From positions 310,001 through 374,000 of the forward strand of contig JACJZS010000002.1 of NCBI GenBank assembly GCA_020635515.1: a stretch of DNA of 64,000 nt, read 5' to 3'. Under the pieces are notes generated by a model, which did no database searches, was not told the DNA's origin, and saw nothing but the letters and a program-made list of their open reading frames with translations. Each line of letters begins with the position of its first letter. Within the stretch, counting starts at the first letter, position 1. Source of the DNA: Flavobacteriales bacterium (GTDB taxonomy: Bacteria > Bacteroidota > Bacteroidia > Flavobacteriales > Weeksellaceae). A program made the position numbers and the translations under genes. This document shows, one piece after another, positions 34,354 through 43,644 of this stretch.

Positions 34354-34869
34354 TTATTTATTTCCTTGTATGTCTTTTTGTAAGTATAGCATTGCGTAGT
34401 TGCTAGGATTATTCTCATTTATAGAACTGCGAATTATTTCCTCTTGAAGTTCTCTGACGCTAGCATCTTTTGGTAGCTTTTTTACGCATTCATTGATGAA
34501 GTTTTGTGTTGAGTTTTTTGCAGAAAATATAATTTTCCATGTTTCAGGATTTATGTATATCTGTTGAGAAAGATTATGGTCGAACTCTACTTGTATTGCA
34601 TTGATTAATTCATACTCGTATTCTTTTACACTTCCTTCTCCTTTGATTCTGCGTATAAGAGAAGTCGGACGAATTCGCTCTAGAAGTAATGCCATTCTTT
34701 CATATGCTTGCAATCGATTGGGAGTTATTTGTTCTATTGTTTTAGTTCTTTCTAATGAATTTCTCCTAGATTCTTCATTTTTAAAGAAATTACGTAAAAG
34801 AATATACACTAAAATAACCAAAATTATATTAGGTAATGTGTATTTAATTATTTCAATCACTTCGTTCAT
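34354..34869 (-). CDS. DUF7935-like single-span membrane protein
   Basis: 171 residues with one N-terminal membrane helix (about 10-27) and a helical cytoplasmic part. The phrases RLQAYERMALLLERIRP, INAIQVEFDHNLSQQIYI and WKIIFSAKNSTQNFIN are conserved in a family found in Bacteroidota, without a known function. It is co-transcribed with ppa. A strong promoter candidate lies just upstream. Confidence 0.75.
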   Translation of the reverse strand: MNEVIEIIKYTLPNIILVILVYILLRNFFKNEESRRNSLERTKTIEQITPNRLQAYERMALLLERIRPTSLIRRIKGEGSVKEYEYELINAIQVEFDHNLSQQIYINPETWKIIFSAKNSTQNFINECVKKLPKDASVRELQEEIIRSSINENNPSNYAMLYLQKDIQGNK

Positions 34870-34895
34870 AATGATATAAATTGGGGAACAGATTG

Positions 34896-34926
34896 CAAAA
34901 GTATATTTTTTTTATAAACCAAGCAA
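34896..34926 (-). promoter_or_regulatory. Promoter of the DUF7935-ppa operon
   Basis: Minus strand TTG (34926-34924), 20 bp, TACTTTTG (34903-34896): both elements of the Bacteroidota consensus with ideal spacing, 26 bases ahead of the start. Confidence 0.58.
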
Positions 34927-34937
34927 TAATGTACTAT

Positions 34938-35942
34938 TTAATCCAAAAGAAAAGATTGAAAGTTATTAACTGTTTCCGTTTTTAATTCTCCATCTTCTTG
35001 AAGAATGAAAAATGCAGAAATATCCGAATGAATTGTAAGCATTTTTCTGGATTTTTCTAATCCCATTGCCATACATGCAGTAGCAACTCCGTCTGCAGTA
35101 GCACAATCATTCGCAATAATGGTAACGCTTAATAAATTAGACGTAAGTGCTTTCCCTGTTTTGGGATTAATTGTGTGAGAGATTTGATTTCCATTTTCAT
35201 CTAATCTGACTTTTCGATAACTACCAGAGGTTGCAAGAGCTTTATTGGTAAGAGTTACAGATTTTAATATTGCTCTATTTTCTATAGAGTGAGTTGGGTC
35301 TTCTATACCTACTTTCCAAGGTTTATTATCTTTTTTTCCATGTGCAAGAATTTCTCCACCTACATCAATTATAAAATTATCGATACTTTTCTTTAAAAGA
35401 AAACTACCAATAAGGTCAGCAGTATATCCTGGAGCAATTGAGTTAAACTCTAGTTTTGTATTTATATTTTCCTTAATAAGAGTATTGTTTTGCAATTTTA
35501 CTTTTTGCATTCCTACAAAAGAAAGTAAACTGTCGATTTGTTTTTGAGTGGGATTGTTAATGGAGTCTTTAGAGCCAAAACCATAAAAGTTAACAAGAGG
35601 AGAAACGGTAGGATCATAAAATCCATCTGATATTGTATTTAGGTATTTCGTTTTAGAAACTAGGTTTTTAATGTGTTGGTTTACGTTTAAATCTTTTCCA
35701 TCAGAGTTATTCCATTTGGAAAGTAGAGAAGAATTATCATAGGTATTTACGGAAGAGTTGATTTCATTAAATATACTATCAAAAGATGATTGATAATCTT
35801 GGTATCCGTAGTATTTTATCATGTAGGTGCTTCCGAATATATTACCTTTAATTGCATACTCTTTTTGCTCTTCTTCGCAGGAAATAAAGAGTATTGTCAT
35901 TAAAATAGAAAGTAATAGTAGATATATTTTGAAATTTCTCAT
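34938..35942 (-). CDS. apbE: FAD:protein FMN transferase (ApbE family), lipoprotein
   Basis: A second ApbE, 334 residues from the ATG at 35942; the longer frame starting at 35975 places extra charged residues before the signal sequence and is less likely. Lipobox FISC just after the hydrophobic segment anchors it in the membrane. Landmarks: NSIAPGYTADLIGSFL, IDVGGEILAHGKKDNKPW, TSGSYRK, SHTINPKTGKAL and ADGVATACMAMG. It would flavinylate an exported or membrane protein such as an NqrC/RnfG-type subunit, none of which is encoded in the window. Confidence 0.9.
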   Translation of the reverse strand: MRNFKIYLLLLSILMTILFISCEEEQKEYAIKGNIFGSTYMIKYYGYQDYQSSFDSIFNEINSSVNTYDNSSLLSKWNNSDGKDLNVNQHIKNLVSKTKYLNTISDGFYDPTVSPLVNFYGFGSKDSINNPTQKQIDSLLSFVGMQKVKLQNNTLIKENINTKLEFNSIAPGYTADLIGSFLLKKSIDNFIIDVGGEILAHGKKDNKPWKVGIEDPTHSIENRAILKSVTLTNKALATSGSYRKVRLDENGNQISHTINPKTGKALTSNLLSVTIIANDCATADGVATACMAMGLEKSRKMLTIHSDISAFFILQEDGELKTETVNNFQSFLLD

Positions 35943-36192
35943 ACACAAATATGCTTTTTTTTTTATTAATGACATAATTTATAGTGTAGTTTTTTTATTT
36001 ATCTAACAGCTTTTTTAATAGTTGTTTAGGAATGTTGTATTTGAAAAAGGTTAAGATAAAATTAAACCACTAAATGTATAATTAACATTATATACATGTA
36101 GCTTAACATTTACCTAACAAAAGCATAAGATTAAATTAAGTTATAAGTCAACAAATCAACTCATTTTTGCAAAGAAATAATTTTAAAACAAA

Positions 36193-38994
36193 ATGAAGAA
36201 AAATTTTTTAGCATTATTATTTATTTTATGTGGTGCTGTGGTATACGCTCAGCAGACTCGTATTTCTGGTAAAGTAGTTGATGAAAATGGACAAGCATTG
36301 TTTGCAGATTTGTACATAGATGGTACAAGTTTTTACACAACAACTGACGGAGAAGGGAATTATGAAATGGATATAGACAATGGAACTTACACATTAATAG
36401 TATCTGCTTTAGGATACGGCGATCAAAAAAAATCAATAACAACAACAGGAACTCCTGTAACTGTAAATATAAACTTTAAAAAAGACGAAAACTCAGCAGG
36501 AGAGTTTGGTAGTTCTGGAGCAAGACAGTTAAAACAAGTAACAATAGCAGGTACTTCTAATAAAGAATCGGAGTCGGCATTATTGTTACAACAGAAAAAA
36601 GCGGTAGAAATAAAACAAAGTATAGGTGCAGAAGAGTTATCTAGAAAAGGAGTTTCTAGTGCTGAAGGAGCAGTTACAAAAATCACAGGAATTTCTAAAC
36701 AAGAAGGTGCTAAAAATGTTTTTGTTAGAGGTTTAGGTGATAGGTATAACTCAACAACAATGAATGGACTTCCATTACCGTCTGAAGATCCTGGGTATAA
36801 AAATATCGCATTGGACTTTTTCTCTTCAGATATAATTAAGAATATAGGAGTAGATAAGACTTTTAATTCAACTATGTATGGAGATGTAGCAGGTGCTAAT
36901 ATTGATGTTTCTTCAAAAGAATTATCAAAAAGTAGATTGCTTTCAGCTTCTTTATCAACGGGATTTAATTCTAATACAATAGGTAAAGATTTTTTTGTAG
37001 CTGATGGAAATAATTTTTTAGGAACATTAGAAAATGGAAGAGGAGTTCCAATAACCAGTTTAAATAAGTATGATTTTAATACAAAATACCAAACAAGTAA
37101 AGTATCCTTACCAATAAATAATAGTGTATCTGTTGCAGGAGGAAAAAAGATAGATTTAAAAGGAGGAGATTATCTTTCACTTTTTGGAGTTGCAAAGTTT
37201 AATAATTCATACTTGTATAAAGATGGAGTTACAAAGCAAATAAATACAGCGGGAGATATAGGACAAGATTTTAGTGTGAAAAAATATGAAAAATCTGCTA
37301 CACAAACTTTAATGCTTAATGCAAAATATAAATTTGGACTGGATAGAAGTTTAAGCTATAACTCGCTATATATTCATGATAATAAACAAAGTATAGGCGA
37401 TTATCTTGGCTATTCAGTTTCTATAAATGATGATGCTAGCAAAAGGAATTCGTTTGTTAGAAGACAACAAACAAATAATAATAACTTATTTGTAAATCAG
37501 GTGTTATTGGATTACAAGATAAATGATGATTTTGACTTTAAAACATCGGTCGCGTATAATATTATTAGAGGTTCGGAACCAGATAGAAAGACAAGTTCTT
37601 TTGATTTTAATGCAGATACTAAACAGTATGAAATAGCAAATAATGCAGCAGGATTAAATAATAGATTTTTTTCAAACTTAGATGAAAATGATATTGTAGG
37701 AAAAGCGGAAATTAAATACAATTTAAAAACAGAAAATAATTTTATCAGAAATATTGTTGTAGGTGGAGATGGAAGAAGTGTAAAAAGAGAATTTAATTTT
37801 ATTCAATTTAATCATGATTTTGCACTAAAATTACCTGTTGATGCAAGTGATATTGATGGATTGTTTAATCAAGATTTCTTGAATTTGGGTAGAAATAATG
37901 GAGGATTTGATTTGGTTACTCAAAGAGGGACGATATATAATACCCAAGCTTTAAATCCATTTTACTATGAAGGTAAAAAGAAAATAGGTGCGGGATATGT
38001 AAACGGAACATACCAGTTTAATGAAAGCTTTATAGCACAATTAGGCGTACGATACGAGAAAGTAAATCAAACAGTAGAATGGGATACAAACCTTTCTAGT
38101 AGTGTAAAGGATTTGACAGTTAAACCTGTAGATATTACTAAAAACTATTTTTTACCAAGTTTAAATTTAAAATATTCTTTAAATCCTAATAATATAATGA
38201 GGTATTCTTCTAGTATTACTTATACATTACCTCAGTTTAAAGAAGTTGCTCCATTTTTATATGAAGATGTTAACTTCACGAGTCAAGGTAATAAAGATTT
38301 AATGCCAGCAACCAATTACAATGTAGATGCAAAGTATGATTATTATTTATCAAAAGGAGAAATTATATCGTTAGGTGGATTTTACAAAAAGATTAAAGAT
38401 CCTATAAACCGAGTAAGAATAAACTCCGTTGGAAATGAACTTACGTATGTGAACTTAGGAGATGCTACGGTTGCAGGATTAGAGTTAGAACTAAGAAAAA
38501 ACATTCTTACAAAAGATTATGATGCAAATAAACTGGATTTATCTTTTGGGTTTAACTTCTCGTACTTGTATTCTAATCAAAAGTTAATTGATAATCCAAA
38601 CGATATATTTGTAGTTCAGTTTACTAAAAAAGAAGATAGATTAGAAGGTGCTTCTCCAGTATTGTTAAATTCAGACGTAACATTCAATTATACTACAGAG
38701 AAAACCAATTTAACAACCTCTTTGGTTTTAAATTATTACAGTGACAGAATCTACGCTTTTGGTACTGGGGGATATCAAAATTTAGTTGAAAAAGGAATAC
38801 CAACATTGGATTTTATTTCTAGCTATGACATCATGAAAGATAAGTTTGGAATTAAGGTGGAAATTAAAAATATTCTTAATCCTAATTTTAAAATCACACA
38901 AGATGTAAACAGTGGAACAAGATCATATAAAGAAACAATCAATGATTATAAAAAAGGCATAAACACAAGTTTAGGTATCTATTGGAATCTTTAA
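36193..38994 (+). CDS. TonB-dependent outer-membrane receptor
   Basis: 933 residues. Signal peptide (cut near VYAQ), a carboxypeptidase-regulatory-like domain (ISGKVVDENGQALFADLYIDG, about 23-95), a plug domain (VTKITGISKQEGAKNVFVRGLGDRYNSTTMNGLPLPS-type, about 155-235) and a 22-strand barrel ending in the aromatic SLGIYWNL. It imports a ligand across the outer membrane using TonB energy. The following gene encodes a beta-helix-like lipoprotein, most likely its surface partner. The ligand is unknown; the pair does not look like a SusC/SusD pair. A near-consensus CATTTTTG lies at 36162-36169. Confidence 0.92.
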   Translation: MKKNFLALLFILCGAVVYAQQTRISGKVVDENGQALFADLYIDGTSFYTTTDGEGNYEMDIDNGTYTLIVSALGYGDQKKSITTTGTPVTVNINFKKDENSAGEFGSSGARQLKQVTIAGTSNKESESALLLQQKKAVEIKQSIGAEELSRKGVSSAEGAVTKITGISKQEGAKNVFVRGLGDRYNSTTMNGLPLPSEDPGYKNIALDFFSSDIIKNIGVDKTFNSTMYGDVAGANIDVSSKELSKSRLLSASLSTGFNSNTIGKDFFVADGNNFLGTLENGRGVPITSLNKYDFNTKYQTSKVSLPINNSVSVAGGKKIDLKGGDYLSLFGVAKFNNSYLYKDGVTKQINTAGDIGQDFSVKKYEKSATQTLMLNAKYKFGLDRSLSYNSLYIHDNKQSIGDYLGYSVSINDDASKRNSFVRRQQTNNNNLFVNQVLLDYKINDDFDFKTSVAYNIIRGSEPDRKTSSFDFNADTKQYEIANNAAGLNNRFFSNLDENDIVGKAEIKYNLKTENNFIRNIVVGGDGRSVKREFNFIQFNHDFALKLPVDASDIDGLFNQDFLNLGRNNGGFDLVTQRGTIYNTQALNPFYYEGKKKIGAGYVNGTYQFNESFIAQLGVRYEKVNQTVEWDTNLSSSVKDLTVKPVDITKNYFLPSLNLKYSLNPNNIMRYSSSITYTLPQFKEVAPFLYEDVNFTSQGNKDLMPATNYNVDAKYDYYLSKGEIISLGGFYKKIKDPINRVRINSVGNELTYVNLGDATVAGLELELRKNILTKDYDANKLDLSFGFNFSYLYSNQKLIDNPNDIFVVQFTKKEDRLEGASPVLLNSDVTFNYTTEKTNLTTSLVLNYYSDRIYAFGTGGYQNLVEKGIPTLDFISSYDIMKDKFGIKVEIKNILNPNFKITQDVNSGTRSYKETINDYKKGINTSLGIYWNL

Positions 38995-39039
38995 AATAAA
39001 TATTAAATATATTATTAATCAATCTAAAAACAGTTTATT

Positions 39040-40260
39040 ATGAAACTAATTAAAAAATTATCTTTATTATCAATTGCTTTATTAGCATTTTCATGTGGTG
39101 ATGATAATACCAACGATGGCGGGTCATCTTTAGATGGAGTTATTACTTCTACTTCAGATGCTGATTACAATGCTAATGCTCTTCAAGGAGATATTAAAGG
39201 AAATATAACTATTCCTGCTGGAGAGTACATTTTATCAGGTGCTTTAGTAGTAAAAGATGGTTATACTTTAACAATTGATCCAGGTGCAACATTTAAAGCT
39301 GTTCCAGGAGGAACAAATGTTTACGTAGCAGTTGAGCAAGGAGCAAAAATAGAAGCTAATGGTACTGAAGCAAGTCCAATTAGATTTACATCTAACTCAG
39401 ACAATCCTCGTTCAGGAGATTGGGGAGGAATATTACTTATGGGGAAAGCACCTATTAGTAACCCTGCAGGAAGCGAAGGAGCTACAGCTGTTACAGAAGT
39501 AGTAAACTTTACTTTTGGAGGAAGTGATGTGAATGATAATTCAGGTGTTCTTTCTAATGTAATAGTAGAATATACAGGAGCTCGTATTAACGGAGATAAA
39601 GAATTTAATGGATTTACTTTCTATGGTGTAGGTAAAGGAACAAAAGTAAATAACATCGCTGCTTTATACGGAGATGATGATGCACTTGAGTTTTTTGGAG
39701 GTACAGTAGATGTTACAAACGTTTTAGTGGTAAATGCTAAAGACGATATGTTAGATTGGACTCAAGGATTTAGAGGTTCTATTACTAATGCGTATTGTAT
39801 TAGAGAGGCAGGATTCAATGACGTAACAAGTGACCCAAGAGGTATCGAAGCTGATGGTAATCCTGATGGAGATTTCCCAAATTATGTAAATCAATCAAAT
39901 CCTACACTTACTAATATAACGCTTATTACAAATTCTGTAGTTGAGTTAAGTGATATGATTAAAATCAGAAGAGGTTCTTCAGCTACAATTACTAACGTAT
40001 TAATGATGTTAGGAGCTAATGCACCAGCACCTGGAGACTTAATAGACCTTACTGATTCTAAAGGATATGCAGCAGATAATGGTGTTATCATCTCAGGTTA
40101 TGCTACAGGAGCTAATGTAGATATCAATGATATTAAATTAGATGCAACAGAAACTCCAATAGATATTCCTGCGGTTAAAGGTTCTAGTATTTCTATTTTA
40201 TCTGGAGCTACAGGTGGTGCAGATACTTCAAAACTTGCATTTTCAGGATATTCTTTCTAA
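39040..40260 (+). CDS. Beta-helix-like lipoprotein paired with the TonB receptor
   Basis: 406 residues, lipobox FSC (Cys19). The chain is glycine/asparagine-rich with regularly repeating strands (DGYTLTIDPGATFKA, GAKIEANGTEASPIRFTSN, GDWGGILLMGKAPI), suggesting a right-handed parallel beta-helix. Acidic stretches (GDDDALEFFGG, KDDMLDW) could bind metal. The family is common next to TonB receptors in Bacteroidota and is often mis-named as a transporter. It starts 45 bases after the receptor gene and is followed by a terminator, so the two form a complete operon. A surface-exposed ligand-binding role is inference. Confidence 0.78.
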   Translation: MKLIKKLSLLSIALLAFSCGDDNTNDGGSSLDGVITSTSDADYNANALQGDIKGNITIPAGEYILSGALVVKDGYTLTIDPGATFKAVPGGTNVYVAVEQGAKIEANGTEASPIRFTSNSDNPRSGDWGGILLMGKAPISNPAGSEGATAVTEVVNFTFGGSDVNDNSGVLSNVIVEYTGARINGDKEFNGFTFYGVGKGTKVNNIAALYGDDDALEFFGGTVDVTNVLVVNAKDDMLDWTQGFRGSITNAYCIREAGFNDVTSDPRGIEADGNPDGDFPNYVNQSNPTLTNITLITNSVVELSDMIKIRRGSSATITNVLMMLGANAPAPGDLIDLTDSKGYAADNGVIISGYATGANVDINDIKLDATETPIDIPAVKGSSISILSGATGGADTSKLAFSGYSF

Positions 40261-40288
40261 GAAAGACTTTAAAAATATAATTATACTA

Positions 40289-40319
40289 AAAACCGATTCT
40301 TTTGAGAGTCGGTTTTTTT
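40289..40319 (+). terminator. Terminator of the TonB receptor operon
   Basis: Nine-pair stem with one G-U pair (40291-40299 with 40306-40314), followed by T7. Confidence 0.82.
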
Positions 40320-40374
40320 GTATGAACTCATATTTATTTAAGATAACTTTAACGTAATTATTCTCCTTTACTAA

Positions 40375-40405
40375 TTGTTTCTCAGTCATTTTATCTATAA
40401 CTTTG
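40375..40405 (+). promoter_or_regulatory. Promoter of the DUF368-DedA-aroE operon
   Basis: TTG at 40375-40377, 20 bp, TAACTTTG at 40398-40405; 22 bases before the TTG start codon at 40428. Confidence 0.58.
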
Positions 40406-40427
40406 TTCGCAACTAAATTTTAATTCA

Positions 40428-41456
40428 TTGAGAACACTAAAAGATTACGTACTTTTATATTTAAAGGGAATAGCTATGGGAGCCGCAGATGTAGTTCCTG
40501 GAGTATCAGGAGGAACAATTGCTTTTATAAGTGGTATTTACGAAGAACTTCTGCAAAGTATTAGCAACATCAATCCATCTGTAATTACTTCATTAAAAAA
40601 CGAAGGATTAGCTGAAACTTGGAAAAAAATTAATGGTAATTTCCTAGTAGTGTTACTCTCTGGAATCGGAACAAGTATCGTACTTCTTGCAAAATTAGTT
40701 ACTCATTTACTTCAATATTATCCTGTTCCTGTATGGTCATTCTTCTTTGGACTCATTGTTGCCAGTATTATTTATGTAGGAAAACAACAAAAAAAGTGGA
40801 ATTTCTCATCTATACTAAGTTTAATTCTCGGAGCAGTTTTTGTAGTTTGTATAAGTTCTATGCCTCCTCTATCTGCAAGCAATTCCATGATATTTCTATT
40901 TTTTGCAGGTTTTATTGCAGTATGTGCAATGATTTTACCTGGAATTTCGGGAAGTTTTATTCTACTTCTTTTAGGTGCATATGGAATCATTATGAACGCA
41001 GTACACGAATTTGATTTTGGAATTATCGTTCCTGTCGCAATTGGTGCTGTTGTTGGTTTACTTACCTTTTCAAAACTTTTAAGTTTTTTACTTAAAAAAT
41101 TTCATAATACCATGATTGGAGTTTTGGTTGGATTATTAATTGGTTCATTATATAAAGTTTGGCCTTGGAAAACGACTGAATTGGTTTTTGATAAAGAACA
41201 TAATCAAGTAATTCCCATAAATGAACTTGATGAAAATCTACGTAGTTTAAATGTATATACGTCTAGATTATCAGAAAAAAGTGAACTTTTACCTTACATA
41301 GAAAAAAATGTATCTCCCAACGCATACTCATTATTAAATCAAAATATAGACTCAGGTTTAATTTCAGCAATTATTGCTTCTCTTGTAGGTTTTTCACTTA
41401 TATTTATTATTGAATTTATTGCTTCTAAAAAATCGAGTCCTATTGCAAACAGCTAA
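40428..41456 (+). CDS. DUF368 membrane protein (PopT-type polyprenyl-phosphate transporter)
   Basis: 342 residues with about eight membrane helices. The start is a TTG codon: the conserved N-terminus (R)TLKDYxLLxLKGIAMGAADVVPGVSGGTIAF demands it, and no ATG fits. The repeated motif PGVSGGTIAF and PGISGSFILLLLGAYG marks the two inverted halves of DUF368. Members of this family (PopT) were shown to return undecaprenyl phosphate to the cytoplasmic face of the membrane for reuse in cell-wall synthesis. The stop overlaps the start of a DedA gene, another family with the same activity. Confidence 0.88.
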   Translation: MRTLKDYVLLYLKGIAMGAADVVPGVSGGTIAFISGIYEELLQSISNINPSVITSLKNEGLAETWKKINGNFLVVLLSGIGTSIVLLAKLVTHLLQYYPVPVWSFFFGLIVASIIYVGKQQKKWNFSSILSLILGAVFVVCISSMPPLSASNSMIFLFFAGFIAVCAMILPGISGSFILLLLGAYGIIMNAVHEFDFGIIVPVAIGAVVGLLTFSKLLSFLLKKFHNTMIGVLVGLLIGSLYKVWPWKTTELVFDKEHNQVIPINELDENLRSLNVYTSRLSEKSELLPYIEKNVSPNAYSLLNQNIDSGLISAIIASLVGFSLIFIIEFIASKKSSPIANS

Positions 41457-42121
41457 TGGAACAACTATTTAACTTTCTTATTGAATTTACTTCTAATCCC
41501 ACAGATGTCCTTTCTGCTTTAATCAAAGAGCATAGTCATTGGATTTATGGATTTCTATTTTTACTAATATTTGCAGAAACAGGACTTATTATTCTTGCTT
41601 TTCTGATGCCATTCCTCCCTGGCGATGCATTGTTGTTTGCTATCGGAATTATAAGTGCTAGAGAAGAATTAAATATTTATGTAATGGCTCCCCTACTTAC
41701 CTTTGCAGCACTTCTTGGAGACAACGTAAACTATTTTGTAGGGAGACGATTAGGAAGATGGTTCTTAACACGAAACAAAGTACTTTTTTTAAAGCCTGAA
41801 CATCTCTACAAAGCAGAAAAATTCTTTGAAACAAATGGAAAAAAATCCATTATTATGGCTCGTTTTATTCCCGTTATTCGTACCATTGTTCCTTTCTTGT
41901 CTGGTGCTACAAACCTAAAATACACCACATTTTTACTGTATAGTTCTATCGGAGCAATTCTTTGGGTTGGTGCATTAACCATTCTCGGATATTCTCTTGG
42001 TCAATTCGAAATTGTAAAAAACAATGTAGAAAAAGTAATTATACTCATCATTATCTTTGCTAACATCCCATTAATTCGTCAGATATTTACAAAAAATAAA
42101 CCTAAAGAAAATGAAAAATAA
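41456..42121 (+). CDS. DedA-family membrane protein (UptA-type)
   Basis: 221 residues with re-entrant loops typical of the DedA/VTT fold: FAETGLIILAFLMPFLPGD (about 40-58), the arginine-rich RFIPVIRTIVPFLSGA (about 138-153) and GDNVNYFVGRRLG. DedA proteins include UptA-type flippases for undecaprenyl phosphate; others affect pH or antimicrobial peptide tolerance. It overlaps DUF368 by one base (TAATG) and aroE by 11 bases. Confidence 0.9.
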   Translation: MEQLFNFLIEFTSNPTDVLSALIKEHSHWIYGFLFLLIFAETGLIILAFLMPFLPGDALLFAIGIISAREELNIYVMAPLLTFAALLGDNVNYFVGRRLGRWFLTRNKVLFLKPEHLYKAEKFFETNGKKSIIMARFIPVIRTIVPFLSGATNLKYTTFLLYSSIGAILWVGALTILGYSLGQFEIVKNNVEKVIILIIIFANIPLIRQIFTKNKPKENEK

Positions 42122-42833
42122 ACAATTTGGACTCATCGGTAGAAATATTTCTTATTCCTTTTCAAAACCGTATTTCACAGATAAATTCAAAGAATTAAAC
42201 CTTGATTATACCTATAATGTATTTGATATTCCACAAATTGATGAAGTTCAGAAAATTTTAGATAACGATGACGTTTTTGGTTGCAACGTTACTATTCCCT
42301 ACAAACAAGAAGTAATTCCTTTTCTCGATGAAATAAGTGAAGCTGCAAAAAAAGTAGGTGCTGTAAATACTATACAGTTTAAAGATAACAAAACCATCGG
42401 GCACAATACCGACGTAATTGGATTCGAAAATTCATTTGCTCCATTACTAGAAAAACACCACAAAAAAGCTCTTATCTTTGGAGATGGAGGTGCTTCAAAG
42501 GCAATTGAATATGTGTTAAAAAAATTAGATATAGAATATCAGATTGTATCTCTCTTTCAAGAATTTAAATATGAAAATGTTACTCCTAAAATTATAGAAG
42601 AATATACTATTCTAATCAATGCAACTCCTGTTGGAACATACCCAAAAGTAAACGATATTCTTCCTATTCCTACTGATGCTATTTCCAATAAACACATTGT
42701 TTTTGATTTAATCTACAATCCAGAAGAAACCTTACTTCTACAAAAAGCAAAGGCAAAAGGAGCAAAAATTAAAAACGGACTTGAAATGCTCTACGGTCAA
42801 GCTGATGCTTCTTGGGAAATTTGGAATTCATAA
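42111..42833 (+). CDS. aroE: Shikimate dehydrogenase
   Basis: NADPH-dependent reduction of 3-dehydroshikimate in the chorismate pathway. 240 residues, shorter than the E. coli enzyme (272). Substrate-binding SYSFSKPYF (Bacteroidota variant of SxSPxxHN), catalytic lysine in NVTIPYKQEV, NTDVIGF, nucleotide-binding FGDGGASKA and C-terminal NGLEMLYGQA. Translationally coupled to the DedA gene. Confidence 0.93.
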   Translation: MKNKQFGLIGRNISYSFSKPYFTDKFKELNLDYTYNVFDIPQIDEVQKILDNDDVFGCNVTIPYKQEVIPFLDEISEAAKKVGAVNTIQFKDNKTIGHNTDVIGFENSFAPLLEKHHKKALIFGDGGASKAIEYVLKKLDIEYQIVSLFQEFKYENVTPKIIEEYTILINATPVGTYPKVNDILPIPTDAISNKHIVFDLIYNPEETLLLQKAKAKGAKIKNGLEMLYGQADASWEIWNS

Positions 42834-42937
42834 GCGAATCCTCCTTTATTTATTCTGAGTTTTAAATCACTTATTTAGATTCAAAATAAATTACAACTAA
42901 TATGATAAGCATCATTATAAAATTTATATAATAACCT

Positions 42938-42945
42938 TAATTTTG
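42938..42945 (+). promoter_or_regulatory. Candidate -7 element of the sdh operon
   Basis: TAATTTTG, exact TAnnTTTG, 25 bases before sdhC. No TTG at -33. Confidence 0.42.
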
Positions 42946-42970
42946 TACCGAATTTATTTTTAAATATAAA

Positions 42971-43621
42971 ATGGCAAACTTATTAAAATCATCGATTGGT
43001 AGAAAGTTCTTAATGGCACTTTCGGCATTGTTTTTAATCATCTTTTTAATTGTTCACGTAAGTGTTAATTTGATTTCTCTTTTTAGCGAAGAAGCCTTTA
43101 ATGAGGCATCACACTTTATGGGAACAAACTTTTTTGTTCAATTTTTAATGCAACCGATTCTTTTTGCTGGTGTAATATTCCATTTTATAATGGGTTTTGT
43201 ACTAGAATATCAAAATAAAAGAGCAAGAGGAAACATTCGTTATGCAGTAAACTCTTCTTATAATGCTACTTGGATGTCAAAAAACATGATTTATTCAGGT
43301 TTAGTTATTTTGGCTTTCCTAGGATTACATCTTTTTGACTTTTGGTATCCTACAGTAAAAGCTCACTATTGCACTCACGAAGAGTTAAATTATTACATGG
43401 AATTACACAATAAATTCCAAGAACCAATTCGTGTTTTAATCTATTGTATATCATTTATTCTTTTAGGTTTACATCTAAATCACGGATTCCAATCTGCTTT
43501 TCAATCAAGTGGAGTTAATCACCCTAAATACACACCTGCTATAAAATACGTTGGAACATTATATTCTGTTATAATTCCTATGCTTTTTATAATTATTGCT
43601 GTATATCATCATTTTAATTAA
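42971..43621 (+). CDS. sdhC: Succinate dehydrogenase cytochrome b subunit
   Basis: 216 residues with five membrane helices, the single large di-haem cytochrome b558 subunit found in Bacteroidota and Epsilonproteobacteria (no separate sdhD). Candidate haem histidines sit in LIVHVSVN, GVIFHFIMG, LGLHLFDF and LGLHLNHGF. It anchors SdhAB and passes electrons to menaquinone. First gene of the sdh operon. Confidence 0.94.
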   Translation: MANLLKSSIGRKFLMALSALFLIIFLIVHVSVNLISLFSEEAFNEASHFMGTNFFVQFLMQPILFAGVIFHFIMGFVLEYQNKRARGNIRYAVNSSYNATWMSKNMIYSGLVILAFLGLHLFDFWYPTVKAHYCTHEELNYYMELHNKFQEPIRVLIYCISFILLGLHLNHGFQSAFQSSGVNHPKYTPAIKYVGTLYSVIIPMLFIIIAVYHHFN

Positions 43622-43644
43622 AACTATAATTCCATCATCATATC

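Noticed and set aside
39040..40260. SusD-like or transporter identity for the lipoprotein after the TonB receptor
   Set aside because: No TPR-like SusD helices and no membrane segments beyond the signal peptide; the sequence has beta-helix-type repeats.
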